Source: a virus. From it: 23,605 nucleotides of DNA. Positions 12,538-19,267 of the stretch are shown here, piece by piece. The notes beneath the pieces are model-generated. The model made no database searches. It saw only the letters and a program-made list of their open reading frames with translations, and was not told the origin of the DNA. The stretch spans positions 1 through 23,605 of IMG/VR virus record IMGVR_UViG_3300032086_000581. One strand, 5' to 3'. Numbering within the stretch: the first letter of the stretch is position 1; each line of letters starts with the position of its first letter. The translations under genes were made by a program, and so were the position numbers.

Positions 12538-12719
12538 TAATGTACCAACCTATTCATTACATAACTCATTAATTTATATTCTTTAGCAAGGTCTATCAAT
12601 TTGTGATACCACATTGCTTTAAAATCATCATTGTTAGCATTTTTACAAGCATAAGCTAATGCTTTTAGTCTTCTTACCTCTATCGGTATATGTACTTTTA
12701 TGTCTTCTACTGTTTTCAT
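12537..12719 (-). CDS. 60-aa protein with a leaderless promoter
   Basis: Starts MKTVEDIKVHIPIEVRRLKA and continues ALAYACKNANNDDFKAMWYH, a helical soluble protein. The frame is open to 12791, but ATG 12719 is the better start because a perfect TTGACA/TATAAT promoter ends 6 nt before it, leaving no room for a Shine-Dalgarno. It is TAATG-coupled to the next gene, so it heads the operon that includes the ArfA-like gene. Family unknown, though similar small proteins accompany the MNIFYLD family gene in marine phages by my recollection. Confidence 0.65.
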   Translation of the reverse strand: MKTVEDIKVHIPIEVRRLKALAYACKNANNDDFKAMWYHKLIDLAKEYKLMSYVMNRLVH

Positions 12720-12725
12720 ACTATT

Positions 12726-12754
12726 ATTATATAATAAACCACGTATCTTGTCAA
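12726..12754 (-). promoter_or_regulatory. Perfect sigma70 promoter, leaderless spacing
   Basis: TTGACA (12749-12754), 17-bp spacer, TATAAT (12726-12731), 6 nt, ATG. Located just after the stop of the oxygenase gene. Confidence 0.88.
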
Positions 12755-12765
12755 GCACTATTTTT

Positions 12766-13428
12766 CTATATTTTCCGTCTTTTTTCGTCATATCCTACAA
12801 AATGTGTTATGGCATATCTGCCCCATTTGTCTTTACGTGAATCATCAATGACTTTTATTTCATCAACGCCATGTGAGTAAAAACTAGGTATGATAACCAT
12901 TCTATTATTTTTAAGTTGTATTGTTGAGTATGGTTCTCTTTCGTTTTGTTTTGTATAAAGATGTAAATTACCGCCAAAAAAGTTCTTAGGTGTTTTATAT
13001 AACCATATTAAAATTGTAAAATGACTTGAGTCAATATGTGGTTTGTAATAATGTTTATCCTCATAATAAGATATTAAAGTGTCACTGTAATTTGTAATAC
13101 TGAAATATCTATAAAGATCATATGGTGATTCACTAAACGCTTCTTTTAGACCATTATGTACATCTTTATGTTTAAATAATTCTGTTGCTTTAAATATCAG
13201 TGACCTTGATGATCCAAATTGTGTATATACATCACCCATAGGTATTGACATTTTATCACCTACAAACTTACCATCTATGATTGCTGTAGTGTTCTCATGT
13301 ACCGATTGCATTTGTGTATGAGAATAAAAATCTAATTCTTTCCAAACACCTTCTAACAAGTATTTGTCATAGAAGTCATCTACAACTAAATGTGGTAATA
13401 GTTTATCTTTGACAGGTTGTATTATCAT
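12766..13428 (-). CDS. 2OG-Fe(II) oxygenase (prolyl-4-hydroxylase-like)
   Basis: 220 aa. The iron ligands are visible: HYYKPHIDSSH gives H131 and D133, IIPSFYSHGVDEI gives H186, and the 2-oxoglutarate-binding arginine is likely R204 in GRYAITHF. FFGGNLHLY is the conserved strand between them. Marine T4-like phages commonly carry such dioxygenases; substrates are unknown (protein prolyl residues, nucleobases or lipids have been proposed for relatives). It follows the coiled-coil membrane protein gene by 6 nt. A second, different family member lies at 14624-15166. Confidence 0.8.
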   Translation of the reverse strand: MIIQPVKDKLLPHLVVDDFYDKYLLEGVWKELDFYSHTQMQSVHENTTAIIDGKFVGDKMSIPMGDVYTQFGSSRSLIFKATELFKHKDVHNGLKEAFSESPYDLYRYFSITNYSDTLISYYEDKHYYKPHIDSSHFTILIWLYKTPKNFFGGNLHLYTKQNEREPYSTIQLKNNRMVIIPSFYSHGVDEIKVIDDSRKDKWGRYAITHFVGYDEKRRKI

Positions 13429-13434
13429 TAATTA

Positions 13435-14373
13435 TCACTTCTTATCATTCCAATCATAAATTTGATTTAATTTTAATTTAATCTCATCTGGATTAAGTGA
13501 CGTAAAATCAGACGCCATAATTCTTCTAAAATCTCTTTGTTTTTTTTTGTACCTTTTTGTGTTCTTTTCTAGTCTCTTTAATTTGTTTTGTATTCGTTCA
13601 TCATTTTTAGCTTTTGTTAAACTTCTTTTACTCTTCCATTGTCTTAAAGATATATTAGCAGCAATCAATAATAATACAGCAAGTGGGTCAAAAACAAATA
13701 TAAGTATTAGTATGATTATTCTAACAGCAGAGTCAAAATGATCTTTTGCATTATCACCATAAATCAACTCAGCAACATACTTTAATGGTCCCACATCCGC
13801 TTCTAATTTTAATTGTTCTATGGTTATTGACGATTTGGAATTGTTCAAATTCGCTATTTTTTCCATTGCTTCGTTTATTGATTTATTCAACAGGTTTCGT
13901 TCTTCTTCTTGTTTCTTTCGCTCTTTTAATCCCCTACTAACATATTCTTTGTCAATATAAACATCAAGTGCTTTATCTAACTGATTAAGCGTTCTTTCTG
14001 ATCTTTCAATTATCATTTCCTCTTGTTTAATTTGTTTATCAATTAATAATATTTTTTCTGTATTACCTGCTGTAGGTTTAACTTGATCAAGGTGTGCCTT
14101 TGATAAGAACCCAAAGATACCCATAGACGTTATAAAAATTAAAACTATGATGGCTGTAAATAGATATGCCTTTAATGTTTTAGGAATGTCTGAGCGCCAG
14201 TTATGATATAACCAACTGGCCGCAACTAACTTACCTACTTCTAATGCTGAACCCATTGCAATAATAGGTACGGCTGCACCAGCAAATAATGTTGCAAGTC
14301 CTAATATAGAATAACCAGCTGCAATTAATGAAATTGCAATTGCACTTATAAATGTTAGTATTGTTAAAAACAT
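13435..14373 (-). CDS. Membrane/coiled-coil protein conserved in marine T4-like phages
   Basis: 312 aa. Predicted helices are at about 3-22, 27-45 and 70-92, then a cytoplasmic or periplasmic coiled coil (about 105-195), then a fourth helix in a well-conserved block AELIYGDNAKDHFDSAVRII then LILIFVFDPLAVLLLIAANI (about 202-244), and a very basic C-terminal tail. The FDPLAVLLLIAAN motif recurs in membrane proteins of marine phages by my recollection and is slightly like DUF4407. Large size plus late promoter suggests a role in the envelope late in infection. Its ATG is 5 nt after a late box, without a Shine-Dalgarno. Function unknown. Confidence 0.65.
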   Translation of the reverse strand: MFLTILTFISAIAISLIAAGYSILGLATLFAGAAVPIIAMGSALEVGKLVAASWLYHNWRSDIPKTLKAYLFTAIIVLIFITSMGIFGFLSKAHLDQVKPTAGNTEKILLIDKQIKQEEMIIERSERTLNQLDKALDVYIDKEYVSRGLKERKKQEEERNLLNKSINEAMEKIANLNNSKSSITIEQLKLEADVGPLKYVAELIYGDNAKDHFDSAVRIIILILIFVFDPLAVLLLIAANISLRQWKSKRSLTKAKNDERIQNKLKRLEKNTKRYKKKQRDFRRIMASDFTSLNPDEIKLKLNQIYDWNDKK

Positions 14374-14378
14374 AATAT

Positions 14379-14386
14379 TATTTATG
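14379..14386 (-). promoter_or_regulatory. Late promoter box CATAAATA, leaderless spacing
   Basis: CATAAATA followed by ATATT and then ATG at 14373. The box overlaps the stop codon of the gene upstream. Confidence 0.65.
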
Positions 14387-14627
14387 ATAACCAGTTATAT
14401 ATTGCTCTGATAGCAAGAATTAAATACATTAACTCCATCAATGCTCTAGGTATATCTTTATCTTTAATACCCATGTAAATCCATATTGAACAACTACATG
14501 AAGCAATTGCCCAACCTATCCACTGTGTATTCGGTTCTGCATTTGATAGTATGTAAGCACCAAACATTGCAAGTACAAAACCTAACCATCGCCAACCATC
14601 TATACCTGTGTAATATCTTATTTTCAT
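14382..14627 (-). CDS. Small three-helix membrane protein
   Basis: 81 aa with hydrophobic segments at about 13-29 (WRWLGFVLAMFGAYILS), 34-53 (TQWIGWAIASCSCSIWIYMG) and 60-80 (ALMELMYLILAIRAIYNWL). Helix spacing and the GW..AS..IWIYMGIK pattern resemble one half of PnuC-type nicotinamide riboside transporters or related small phage membrane proteins; this is a loose resemblance. ATGA overlap with the oxygenase gene upstream. Confidence 0.6.
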   Translation of the reverse strand: MKIRYYTGIDGWRWLGFVLAMFGAYILSNAEPNTQWIGWAIASCSCSIWIYMGIKDKDIPRALMELMYLILAIRAIYNWLS

Positions 14628-15166
14628 GCTAAATCTATATTTAAAACTATTCTTTTTTTTGTCTCAATTGGATTACAACTTGCGTGTAATACAGAACCAT
14701 CAAACATTAATATTCTACCTTGTTTTGGTGTAATTCTCTTATGTATTTTATTATTGTTAAATAATATTGTATCTCCATCACTATCTAAAACATAATATAT
14801 TAGTACTTTATGTTTAACATTAAAATCTGTATGTGGTTTATTAAAATTATCTTTTGTAAAACCTATTTGTTGCAATAGTAAATTTGCTTTAGCTCTTATG
14901 ATTTTTTTTTCTAACGATAACTCTTTTAATAATGGTTTAATTATTTGATAGTAGTATGGTGATTTAATATTATCGTGTGTGTAAAAGTTATGAGCAAACT
15001 GAATAGTAGTTTTTATATTATTGTCTTTAATTGTAGTTTCATAACCTGGTGTGTCTTCATCTGAATAAAACCATGCAAAATTAGATGAGTCTAAAATAAC
15101 CTTTTTAATTTGTTCTTGTAATTGTTTTGATACTGCATTGTCAAATATTTCATAATTATTTTGCAT
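14624..15166 (-). CDS. 2OG-Fe(II) oxygenase, second copy type
   Basis: 180 aa with KPHTDFNVKH giving H112 and D114, GDTILFNNN in the conserved middle strand, SVLHASCNPIETKKR giving H161 and R172. This is the compact phage form of the prolyl-4-hydroxylase-like family. Sequence differs throughout from the oxygenase at 12766-13428, so it is not a recent duplicate. The start overlaps the end of the DUF2061-like gene. Substrate unknown. Confidence 0.78.
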   Translation of the reverse strand: MQNNYEIFDNAVSKQLQEQIKKVILDSSNFAWFYSDEDTPGYETTIKDNNIKTTIQFAHNFYTHDNIKSPYYYQIIKPLLKELSLEKKIIRAKANLLLQQIGFTKDNFNKPHTDFNVKHKVLIYYVLDSDGDTILFNNNKIHKRITPKQGRILMFDGSVLHASCNPIETKKRIVLNIDLA

Positions 15167-15386
15167 ATTTTGTCCAAGTCTTATCTAAAAAATAATACCA
15201 AACACCATTAATCATAGGTTCTATTACTGCGTCAGCACCTGCTAATGCCCAATCTGCACCAGTAATTAATCTATTAGAAGTCATAGCAATTATTATATGG
15301 CCTATGGTGTAAACTACAGCACGACCTATACTATTGCCTAATATCTTTTTTAATAAATTGTAAATACCGACTTTAAATTCACTCAT
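15156..15386 (-). CDS. DUF2061-like membrane protein
   Basis: 76 aa from the ATGA-coupled start at 15386 (a longer frame reaches 15407). Pattern GRAVVYTIGHIIIAMTSNRL, ITGADWALAGADAVIEP and INGVWYYFLDKTW fits DUF2061, a short two-helix inner-membrane family (R-x2-T..I..ITG..A....EP....YY.HE.W). Its function is unknown. It lies within a run of small coupled genes. Confidence 0.7.
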   Translation of the reverse strand: MSEFKVGIYNLLKKILGNSIGRAVVYTIGHIIIAMTSNRLITGADWALAGADAVIEPMINGVWYYFLDKTWTKYAK

Positions 15387-15547
15387 AGATATTTTTTCTT
15401 GTACCATTTGTAAAATGCTTTATCATTAAAGTATTCTGCAATTGCACTAGCGGGTACTTGGTCACTTCTTATACAATCAGCAACATCCTGATAATCTTTT
15501 ATATCAACTTTATACATTTTCTTTAATTTCATTTTAGATAGAGCCAT
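15383..15547 (-). CDS. 54-aa basic protein of unknown function
   Basis: Start at ATG 15547, chosen because AAGGAGA sits 7 nt before it; the frame is open to 15595. The protein is MALSKMKLKKMYKVDIKDYQ followed by DVADCIRSDQVPASAIAEYF and a YKWYKKKYL tail. It looks like a small helical adaptor. ATGA overlap with the DUF2061-like gene. Confidence 0.6.
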   Translation of the reverse strand: MALSKMKLKKMYKVDIKDYQDVADCIRSDQVPASAIAEYFNDKAFYKWYKKKYL

Positions 15548-15578
15548 AAGAAATCTCCTTCTTTTTTCTTTTTTTAAA

Positions 15579-15749
15579 TTAAACCGTGTCATCACCGTAG
15601 GGATGTATCAGATTTCTGTTTTTCTTATCTTCTAGTTTTAGTCTTTCTTTTTCCTGTAAGTGTTCGTATATTTTAAGTATTATTAATAACCCTAAAATAC
15701 ATATTACACTTGAAGATAACATCATAAACAATCCAAACTCAAACGTCAT
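15579..15749 (-). CDS. 56-aa single-pass membrane protein
   Basis: ATG at 15749 overlaps the muramidase stop as TAATG and is preceded by AAGGAGATTAAAT. One helix at about 8-26 (FMMLSSSVICILGLLIILK) is followed by a charged coiled stretch (EHLQEKERLKLEDKKNRN). N-out/C-in small proteins with such a layout next to a lytic enzyme could be i-spanin or antiholin-like, which is speculative. It overlaps by 17 nt a longer reading of the next gene. Confidence 0.6.
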   Translation of the reverse strand: MTFEFGLFMMLSSSVICILGLLIILKIYEHLQEKERLKLEDKKNRNLIHPYGDDTV

Positions 15750-16519
15750 TATTTAATCTCCTTAGGTTTCTCTTTTGGTATAACTGTATCAGATACTTTT
15801 TCTTTAGGTGGCACTTTTTTCTTAGGTTCATTTACTGCCTTATCTGTTGCCACTGTGTTTTCTAGTTTTCTGACTCTTTCAATTATTCTAATTACTCTTT
15901 CAGCGTAATCAGGTGTAGTTGAAAATTTTGTTAAAGTTTTAATTAACTCAATACCATCCATCTTATTATTAAGCACCAATTGTTTAGTTCTTAACTTTCT
16001 AAACTCGTCATATGCAGGATGATTATTTAATATTCTTACATATTCTTTTACACTAGCACATTTACTAGGAAAGACTCTTACTTGCCATGGATTAGATTTA
16101 GGAAAACCTTTAGGTAACATGCCTGGATGATCACCCCACGTTCTAATACCAAATAAGTTATTACCCTCTATAGCAAATCTACTCGTACCCCAAGCAGACT
16201 CAAGCGCTGCCTGACCCATAATCATTTCAGTAGGTACTCTTTCCATTCTTGGTGTTTCAAAATTTACATAGTCAATACATTTATTCAATGCTTTTACAAA
16301 CTGCACATCATTAACATATTCCATACTAGGTTCTTGTAAACCTAAATCGTTTGCCCATTTAGTATATTCATTTTCAACTGTTATTTTAACTTTGTGTAGT
16401 GTGTAAGGATTAGGATAAAACGAACCTAATAAAAATGTAAATAACAAAATAACAACACCGTATAAAATCTTTTTCCAAAAAGGTATTGTCTTCTTAATTT
16501 TCTCAACTTTTTTTATCAT
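15749..16519 (-). CDS. Membrane-anchored Bax/GH73-like peptidoglycan hydrolase
   Basis: 256 aa. A basic N-terminus and one hydrophobic helix (about 17-33) form an uncleaved or signal-arrest anchor. The central domain has EMIMGQAALESAWGTSRFAI (catalytic Glu likely E107) and GNNLFGIRTWGD, the signature of the Bax/FlgJ-type N-acetylglucosaminidase family, then a conserved SVKEYVRILNNHPAYDEFR helix. The C-terminus (about 225-256) is a K/P-rich tail. It would act on peptidoglycan from the inner membrane, for DNA entry or lysis, alongside the separate M15 peptidase. AAGGAAA precedes ATG 16519; ATGA-coupled to the gene upstream. Confidence 0.78.
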   Translation of the reverse strand: MIKKVEKIKKTIPFWKKILYGVVILLFTFLLGSFYPNPYTLHKVKITVENEYTKWANDLGLQEPSMEYVNDVQFVKALNKCIDYVNFETPRMERVPTEMIMGQAALESAWGTSRFAIEGNNLFGIRTWGDHPGMLPKGFPKSNPWQVRVFPSKCASVKEYVRILNNHPAYDEFRKLRTKQLVLNNKMDGIELIKTLTKFSTTPDYAERVIRIIERVRKLENTVATDKAVNEPKKKVPPKEKVSDTVIPKEKPKEIK

Positions 16520-16791
16520 AGATTTCCTTCTTTTAGATAGCTTTTTAATTTCCTAGTATCCCATTGACTTGTCAGCACATAATGTTTATGGGTAACCTTA
16601 TGTTCATTTATAGGACCTATATAAGGTATATTATATTCTCTTTGAAATATTAGAACACCTTTTAGATATAAAGGTAGCATTACATCTAACATCTTGTCAT
16701 TTTCATCCTTTTTTACTTTAGGTGTTTGAAAATAACCTTTTCCTTTTATAAGACCTTTTACTAAGTCTTTTTGTTTTTTACTTAACTTCAT
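16516..16791 (-). CDS. 91-aa protein of unknown function
   Basis: Basic N-terminus (MKLSKKQKDLVKGLIKGKGY) and an aromatic-rich middle (YNIPYIGPINEHKVTHKHYV). No membrane helix or known motif. GAGGAGG precedes the ATG at 16791, inside the end of the upstream gene. Likely a soluble phage accessory protein translated with the muramidase. Confidence 0.6.
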   Translation of the reverse strand: MKLSKKQKDLVKGLIKGKGYFQTPKVKKDENDKMLDVMLPLYLKGVLIFQREYNIPYIGPINEHKVTHKHYVLTSQWDTRKLKSYLKEGNL

Positions 16792-17062
16792 TTATCCTCC
16801 TCACCATATATTCATATCCATGTTCGCTAAATTTCTTTTGGGTAAATGCAAGTAGTTTATTATCTAAAAGCACTCTATAACTTTTAAATATTTTCTTACT
16901 TGTTTTGCCTGGAAAATTGTCTAATATATCTTTGTGTAGATGGCCTGTGTAGTAAACAACATTATCTTTTTTGCCATCTAAAACTTCGCCAATAATGTTG
17001 ACGCCATTTTTAATTTGTTTCTTTAACCACTCGTCTATATAACTTTTTTCAATTGCTTTCAT
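16778..17062 (-). CDS. 94-aa protein of unknown function
   Basis: A soluble, mildly basic protein with alternating strands and helices: WLKKQIKNGVNIIGEVLDGK, then VVYYTGHLHKDILDNF, then SYRVLLDNKLLAFTQKKFSE. No motif recognised. The ATG at 17062 is preceded only by an A/T-rich stretch with no Shine-Dalgarno and an imperfect late box (TATAAATT) 15 nt upstream. Confidence 0.6.
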   Translation of the reverse strand: MKAIEKSYIDEWLKKQIKNGVNIIGEVLDGKKDNVVYYTGHLHKDILDNFPGKTSKKIFKSYRVLLDNKLLAFTQKKFSEHGYEYMVRRINEVK

Positions 17063-17077
17063 AATATAAAATATAAT

Positions 17078-17497
17078 TTATAATCTTAAACCGACTTTAC
17101 TAACTTTAGGCTCAAACGACCAAAATAATTCATTATGAGCACCAGTGTCACCTAAATTTTGCATTTGATATAAATGTACCATTTCGTGTATTAACGTATC
17201 TAAAAAATCTCTTTTTGTTCTATACTCTGGTCGCATTTCTAATTGATAAAATCTAGTGCCTTTTCTTTTCCACTCCATTGTCACCACTTGACCATAACAC
17301 TTATCTCTAGTTAAGTCTTTTATTTTAACATCCCCAAAACCTGACAACTTTTTTTTAAAAACAACTCTATTAAATTCAGCAAAATACTTTTTAATATCTT
17401 TGTAAGTTGTTTTGTACTTTTTTTTAATAGAGCATTGTCTAGTTATTTTACTTTTTAATTTAGCTGCTTGTGACATCTGTTTTATTTTTCTCTTCAT
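17078..17497 (-). CDS. SprT-like zinc metalloprotease
   Basis: 139 aa. Zinc motif HEMVHLYQ (H104, E105, H108) and a third His (H121) in GAHNELFW, with the family's basic, helical N-terminus and a central GQVVTMEWKRKG strand. SprT-like proteins cleave proteins crosslinked to DNA (as eukaryotic Spartan does) or act as unknown peptidases; similar genes are common in marine T4-like phages. AGG-containing sequence precedes ATG 17497. The C-terminal SprT zinc-ribbon cysteines are absent, giving a compact form. Confidence 0.78.
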   Translation of the reverse strand: MKRKIKQMSQAAKLKSKITRQCSIKKKYKTTYKDIKKYFAEFNRVVFKKKLSGFGDVKIKDLTRDKCYGQVVTMEWKRKGTRFYQLEMRPEYRTKRDFLDTLIHEMVHLYQMQNLGDTGAHNELFWSFEPKVSKVGLRL

Positions 17498-17633
17498 TCT
17501 TTTGCCTGTCCTTATCCTCTTTGTTTAAAAGTATCATACAAGTCAAGCCTGAAAGAATTATTATTACTAATTCTTTAGGGATAAAAGCATAAAGTATTTG
17601 TAGGGCTTCATACATCAAACTAAATACATCCAT
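17460..17633 (-). CDS. 57-aa single-pass membrane protein
   Basis: ATG at 17633 with GAGGGG 7 nt upstream, starting inside the end of the exported protein gene and ending 38 nt inside the SprT-like gene. A helix around 17-36 (FIPKELVIIILSGLTCMILL) is followed by a strongly charged tail (NKEDKDRQKNEEKNKTD). No family. The gap it fills would otherwise be non-coding, and both overlaps suggest coupling. Confidence 0.6.
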   Translation of the reverse strand: MDVFSLMYEALQILYAFIPKELVIIILSGLTCMILLNKEDKDRQKNEEKNKTDVTSS

Positions 17634-17946
17634 TTGAAGACCCCTCTAGTAATTCGCATTTGTATTTTTCATCAGCCTGCAATCTTAAATCAGCAGCAAT
17701 ACCCTCTAACACTGACGGTAAATACTTTTGCAATATAATAATTGAGTCAATAGCAAACTTATGAGCAAGTTTTTCAAGTTCTTGTTCCATAACTTTACTA
17801 TGATCCATATTACCTGTTATAGTTTCTGTAATCACGTGACCTATAACAGCTTCGGTATATTCATTTGCATTTGCATTTGACCACGCATTTGCAAGAGCAT
17901 ATATCCAAAAATAAACAATGAAGAATACTACTACTACTTTTTTCAT
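17620..17946 (-). CDS. Exported protein, unknown family
   Basis: 108 aa from ATG 17946, preferred over the ATG four codons upstream because GGAG sits 6 nt before it. Signal sequence MKKVVVVFFIVYFWIYALAN with probable cleavage near ANA. The mature part is helical (TEAVIGHVITETITGNMDHS, then ELEKLAHKFAIDSIIILQKY) with two cysteines near the end (KCELLEG, NGCI). Likely periplasmic. Function unknown. Confidence 0.6.
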   Translation of the reverse strand: MKKVVVVFFIVYFWIYALANAWSNANANEYTEAVIGHVITETITGNMDHSKVMEQELEKLAHKFAIDSIIILQKYLPSVLEGIAADLRLQADEKYKCELLEGSSNGCI

Positions 17947-17947
17947 A

Positions 17948-18139
17948 TTAGTCTCCATTCTTTAATAGGTAAGCAAGTTCATCATAGTCCGTACTATCAC
18001 AAACAAGACCTAGGTTATCAATATTTTCAATTTGACTAGCAGCGTCATCAAGCGTTAATTCGTTATTAACTAACTTGTCTTTGATACCGTCTAGCTCTTG
18101 TTCTACTTTTGAAGTAGCCCAATCTTTAGTTTTAGCCAT
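17948..18139 (-). CDS. 63-aa acidic protein of unknown function
   Basis: MAKTKDWATSKVEQELDGIK then DKLVNNELTLDDAASQIENI, a helical acidic protein. AAGGA precedes ATG 18139 by 9 nt and lies inside a 9-codon leader ORF (18139-18168) whose ATG is 6 nt after a TATTAT box. First gene of the operon running towards the muramidase. Family unknown. Confidence 0.6.
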   Translation of the reverse strand: MAKTKDWATSKVEQELDGIKDKLVNNELTLDDAASQIENIDNLGLVCDSTDYDELAYLLKNGD

Positions 18140-18174
18140 TAGTGTATGTCCTTTCTTTTGTTATTCATACTTAA

Positions 18175-18203
18175 ATAATATCAGTTTAAGACACATACTG
18201 CAA
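18175..18203 (-). promoter_or_regulatory. Sigma70-type promoter with leaderless mini-ORF
   Basis: TTGCAG (18198-18203), 17-bp spacer, TATTAT (18175-18180), 6 nt, ATG at 18168. That ATG opens MNNKRKDIH and stops as TAATG on the next gene's start. The remaining bases up to 18302 hold the hairpin at 18244-18274 and a possible second weak -10 (TATAAT at 18230-18235). Confidence 0.6.
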
Positions 18204-18243
18204 GCATTATTCCAATTATTTTATATTGAATTATATAGGTATT

Positions 18244-18274
18244 TTAGGGTGCGACAATTTGTCGTGCACCCTAA
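18244..18274 (-). terminator. Hairpin downstream of the DUF6433-like gene
   Basis: A 9-bp stem TTAGGGTGC/GCACCCTAA encloses a second small stem (GACA/TGTC) with a 2-nt bulge. It lies 29 nt after the stop at 18303. No U-run follows on the minus strand, so termination or mRNA-end protection is a guess. Confidence 0.55.
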
Positions 18275-18302
18275 GGTTGTAATCGTATCGAATCAGATAC
18301 AA

Positions 18303-18797
18303 TTATTTAGTATTTTTTAGGAATTTGTCGTTCCAATCAAATGCTTTCTTTACTAGGTCTGCTGTTAAACCATTGTAAATATTAGATAAATTCTTATTCC
18401 TAACATTTAAAAGTAGTTTAGCTTCTTCAGCGTGTAAACCCTCTAGCATTTGAATAAACATTATTTCTCTTTTTGCTTTGTTAAGTCTATTAGCACCTTT
18501 TATAAAGTAATGTAGTCTTCTAGCTTCAGTATGAAGTGTTGTATGTTCAGTACCTGCTGGAGCGTCATTTTCTTTATATGGTGGTGTGCCTTCAGGTAGT
18601 TCCCACACGATTGCAGGATCAAAGGCACCTTTTAAAACTTGTCTCATTGGTGTACTATCATTTTTTCTTAGCACATCAATTTTAGCTTGTTCTGTTTCTG
18701 CTTTATCAAAGTCTCTAAAGATTTCAAAAAATAATGGGGCTGATGAACCTGACATTGCAAGGTTATTCAATCCACTTGTTGTAGTTGTTGTAGGCAT
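18303..18797 (-). CDS. DUF6433-like conserved T4-like phage protein
   Basis: 164 aa. Recognisable conserved pattern: FFEIFRDFDKAETEQAKIDV, then LKGAFDPAIVWELPEGTPPY, TTLHTEARRLHYFIKGANRL and KREIMFIQMLEGLHAEEAKL, ending DWNDKF. I recall this family (DUF6433) as widespread in marine T4-like phages with no known function. Helical, soluble. GAGGAG precedes ATG 18797. A separate transcription unit: terminator upstream, hairpin downstream. Confidence 0.7.
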   Translation of the reverse strand: MPTTTTTSGLNNLAMSGSSAPLFFEIFRDFDKAETEQAKIDVLRKNDSTPMRQVLKGAFDPAIVWELPEGTPPYKENDAPAGTEHTTLHTEARRLHYFIKGANRLNKAKREIMFIQMLEGLHAEEAKLLLNVRNKNLSNIYNGLTADLVKKAFDWNDKFLKNTK

Positions 18798-18818
18798 AAT
18801 TTATTTCTCCTCATTTCT

Positions 18819-18826
18819 ATTTAGTA
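18819..18826 (-). promoter_or_regulatory. Possible late-like box ACTAAATA
   Basis: ACTAAATA then GAAAT, between the terminator of the upstream gene and GAGGAG of the DUF6433-like gene. It deviates from NATAAATA at one position. Plausible late promoter with a short leader; weak. Confidence 0.35.
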
Positions 18827-18835
18827 ATAGAATAA

Positions 18836-18855
18836 GGGCGTTATTTCTAACGCCC
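18836..18855 (-). terminator. Intrinsic terminator of the winged-helix-like gene
   Basis: Minus strand GGGCGTTA, GAAA tetraloop, TAACGCCC: an 8-bp perfect stem, followed by the T-rich TTATTCTATTAC. It lies 18 nt after the stop at 18874. Confidence 0.8.
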
Positions 18856-18873
18856 CTATATGTGTAATCTAAA

Positions 18874-19203
18874 TTACGCATTTTTGTAAGCATACGAAGT
18901 GCCGTATAACTTTTTGATCCCAGCAGCGATTATCGCTTTTGTAGGAACTCCCATTCTGTATGAAGTACCTTTAGCTGTTTTGTTGATATAGATCATATTA
19001 CCTTCTGATCTCAATGTATCAACAAGCGCTCTTGGGCTTGTAAGATCAAATCTGTTTCTTAAAGCTTTCCAAGATACAGACTCACCTTTTGATAAAAGGT
19101 TTAAAACTTTTTGTCTTTTTGACAAAGTTTTTCTGCCTCTTGTTGATTTTCTTTTTGTTTTAGATACAACTTTTGCTGTATCACCGAATAATGATTTAAA
19201 CAT
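18874..19203 (-). CDS. Basic winged-helix-like DNA-binding protein
   Basis: 109 aa from ATG 19203 (AAGGAG 5 nt upstream; a GTG two codons earlier is possible). A very basic N-terminus (KTKRKSTRGRKTLSKRQKVL) precedes a helix-turn-helix-like segment LLSKGESVSWKALRNRFDLT then SPRALVDTLRSEGNMIYIN, ending in a wing-like strand GTSYRMG. This suggests a phage DNA-binding or nucleoid-type protein, conserved in marine T4-like phages by my recollection. Codons are less AT-rich than in its neighbours, as for a highly expressed gene. It is monocistronic with a strong terminator and an inverted repeat in front. Confidence 0.65.
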   Translation of the reverse strand: MFKSLFGDTAKVVSKTKRKSTRGRKTLSKRQKVLNLLSKGESVSWKALRNRFDLTSPRALVDTLRSEGNMIYINKTAKGTSYRMGVPTKAIIAAGIKKLYGTSYAYKNA

Positions 19204-19240
19204 TATCACTCCTTATTATATATGTGCCTCAAATAATAGA

Positions 19241-19267
19241 TTGTATAGTGGCACGTTTACTATACAA
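19241..19267. promoter_or_regulatory. 9-bp inverted repeat upstream of the winged-helix-like gene
   Basis: TTGTATAGT, 9-nt spacer, ACTATACAA: a perfect dyad in the 74-base gap between the stop at 19284 and the gene at 19203. It is about 21 bp upstream of a TATAAT (19215-19220). A second pair, GTGCC/GGCAC, overlaps. It may be an operator or an mRNA hairpin; no U-run supports termination. Confidence 0.6.

Noticed and set aside
17500-17560. TTGACT at 17541-17546 as a promoter for the SprT-like gene
   Set aside because: No acceptable -10 at 16-18 bp, and the site is inside the 57-aa ORF.
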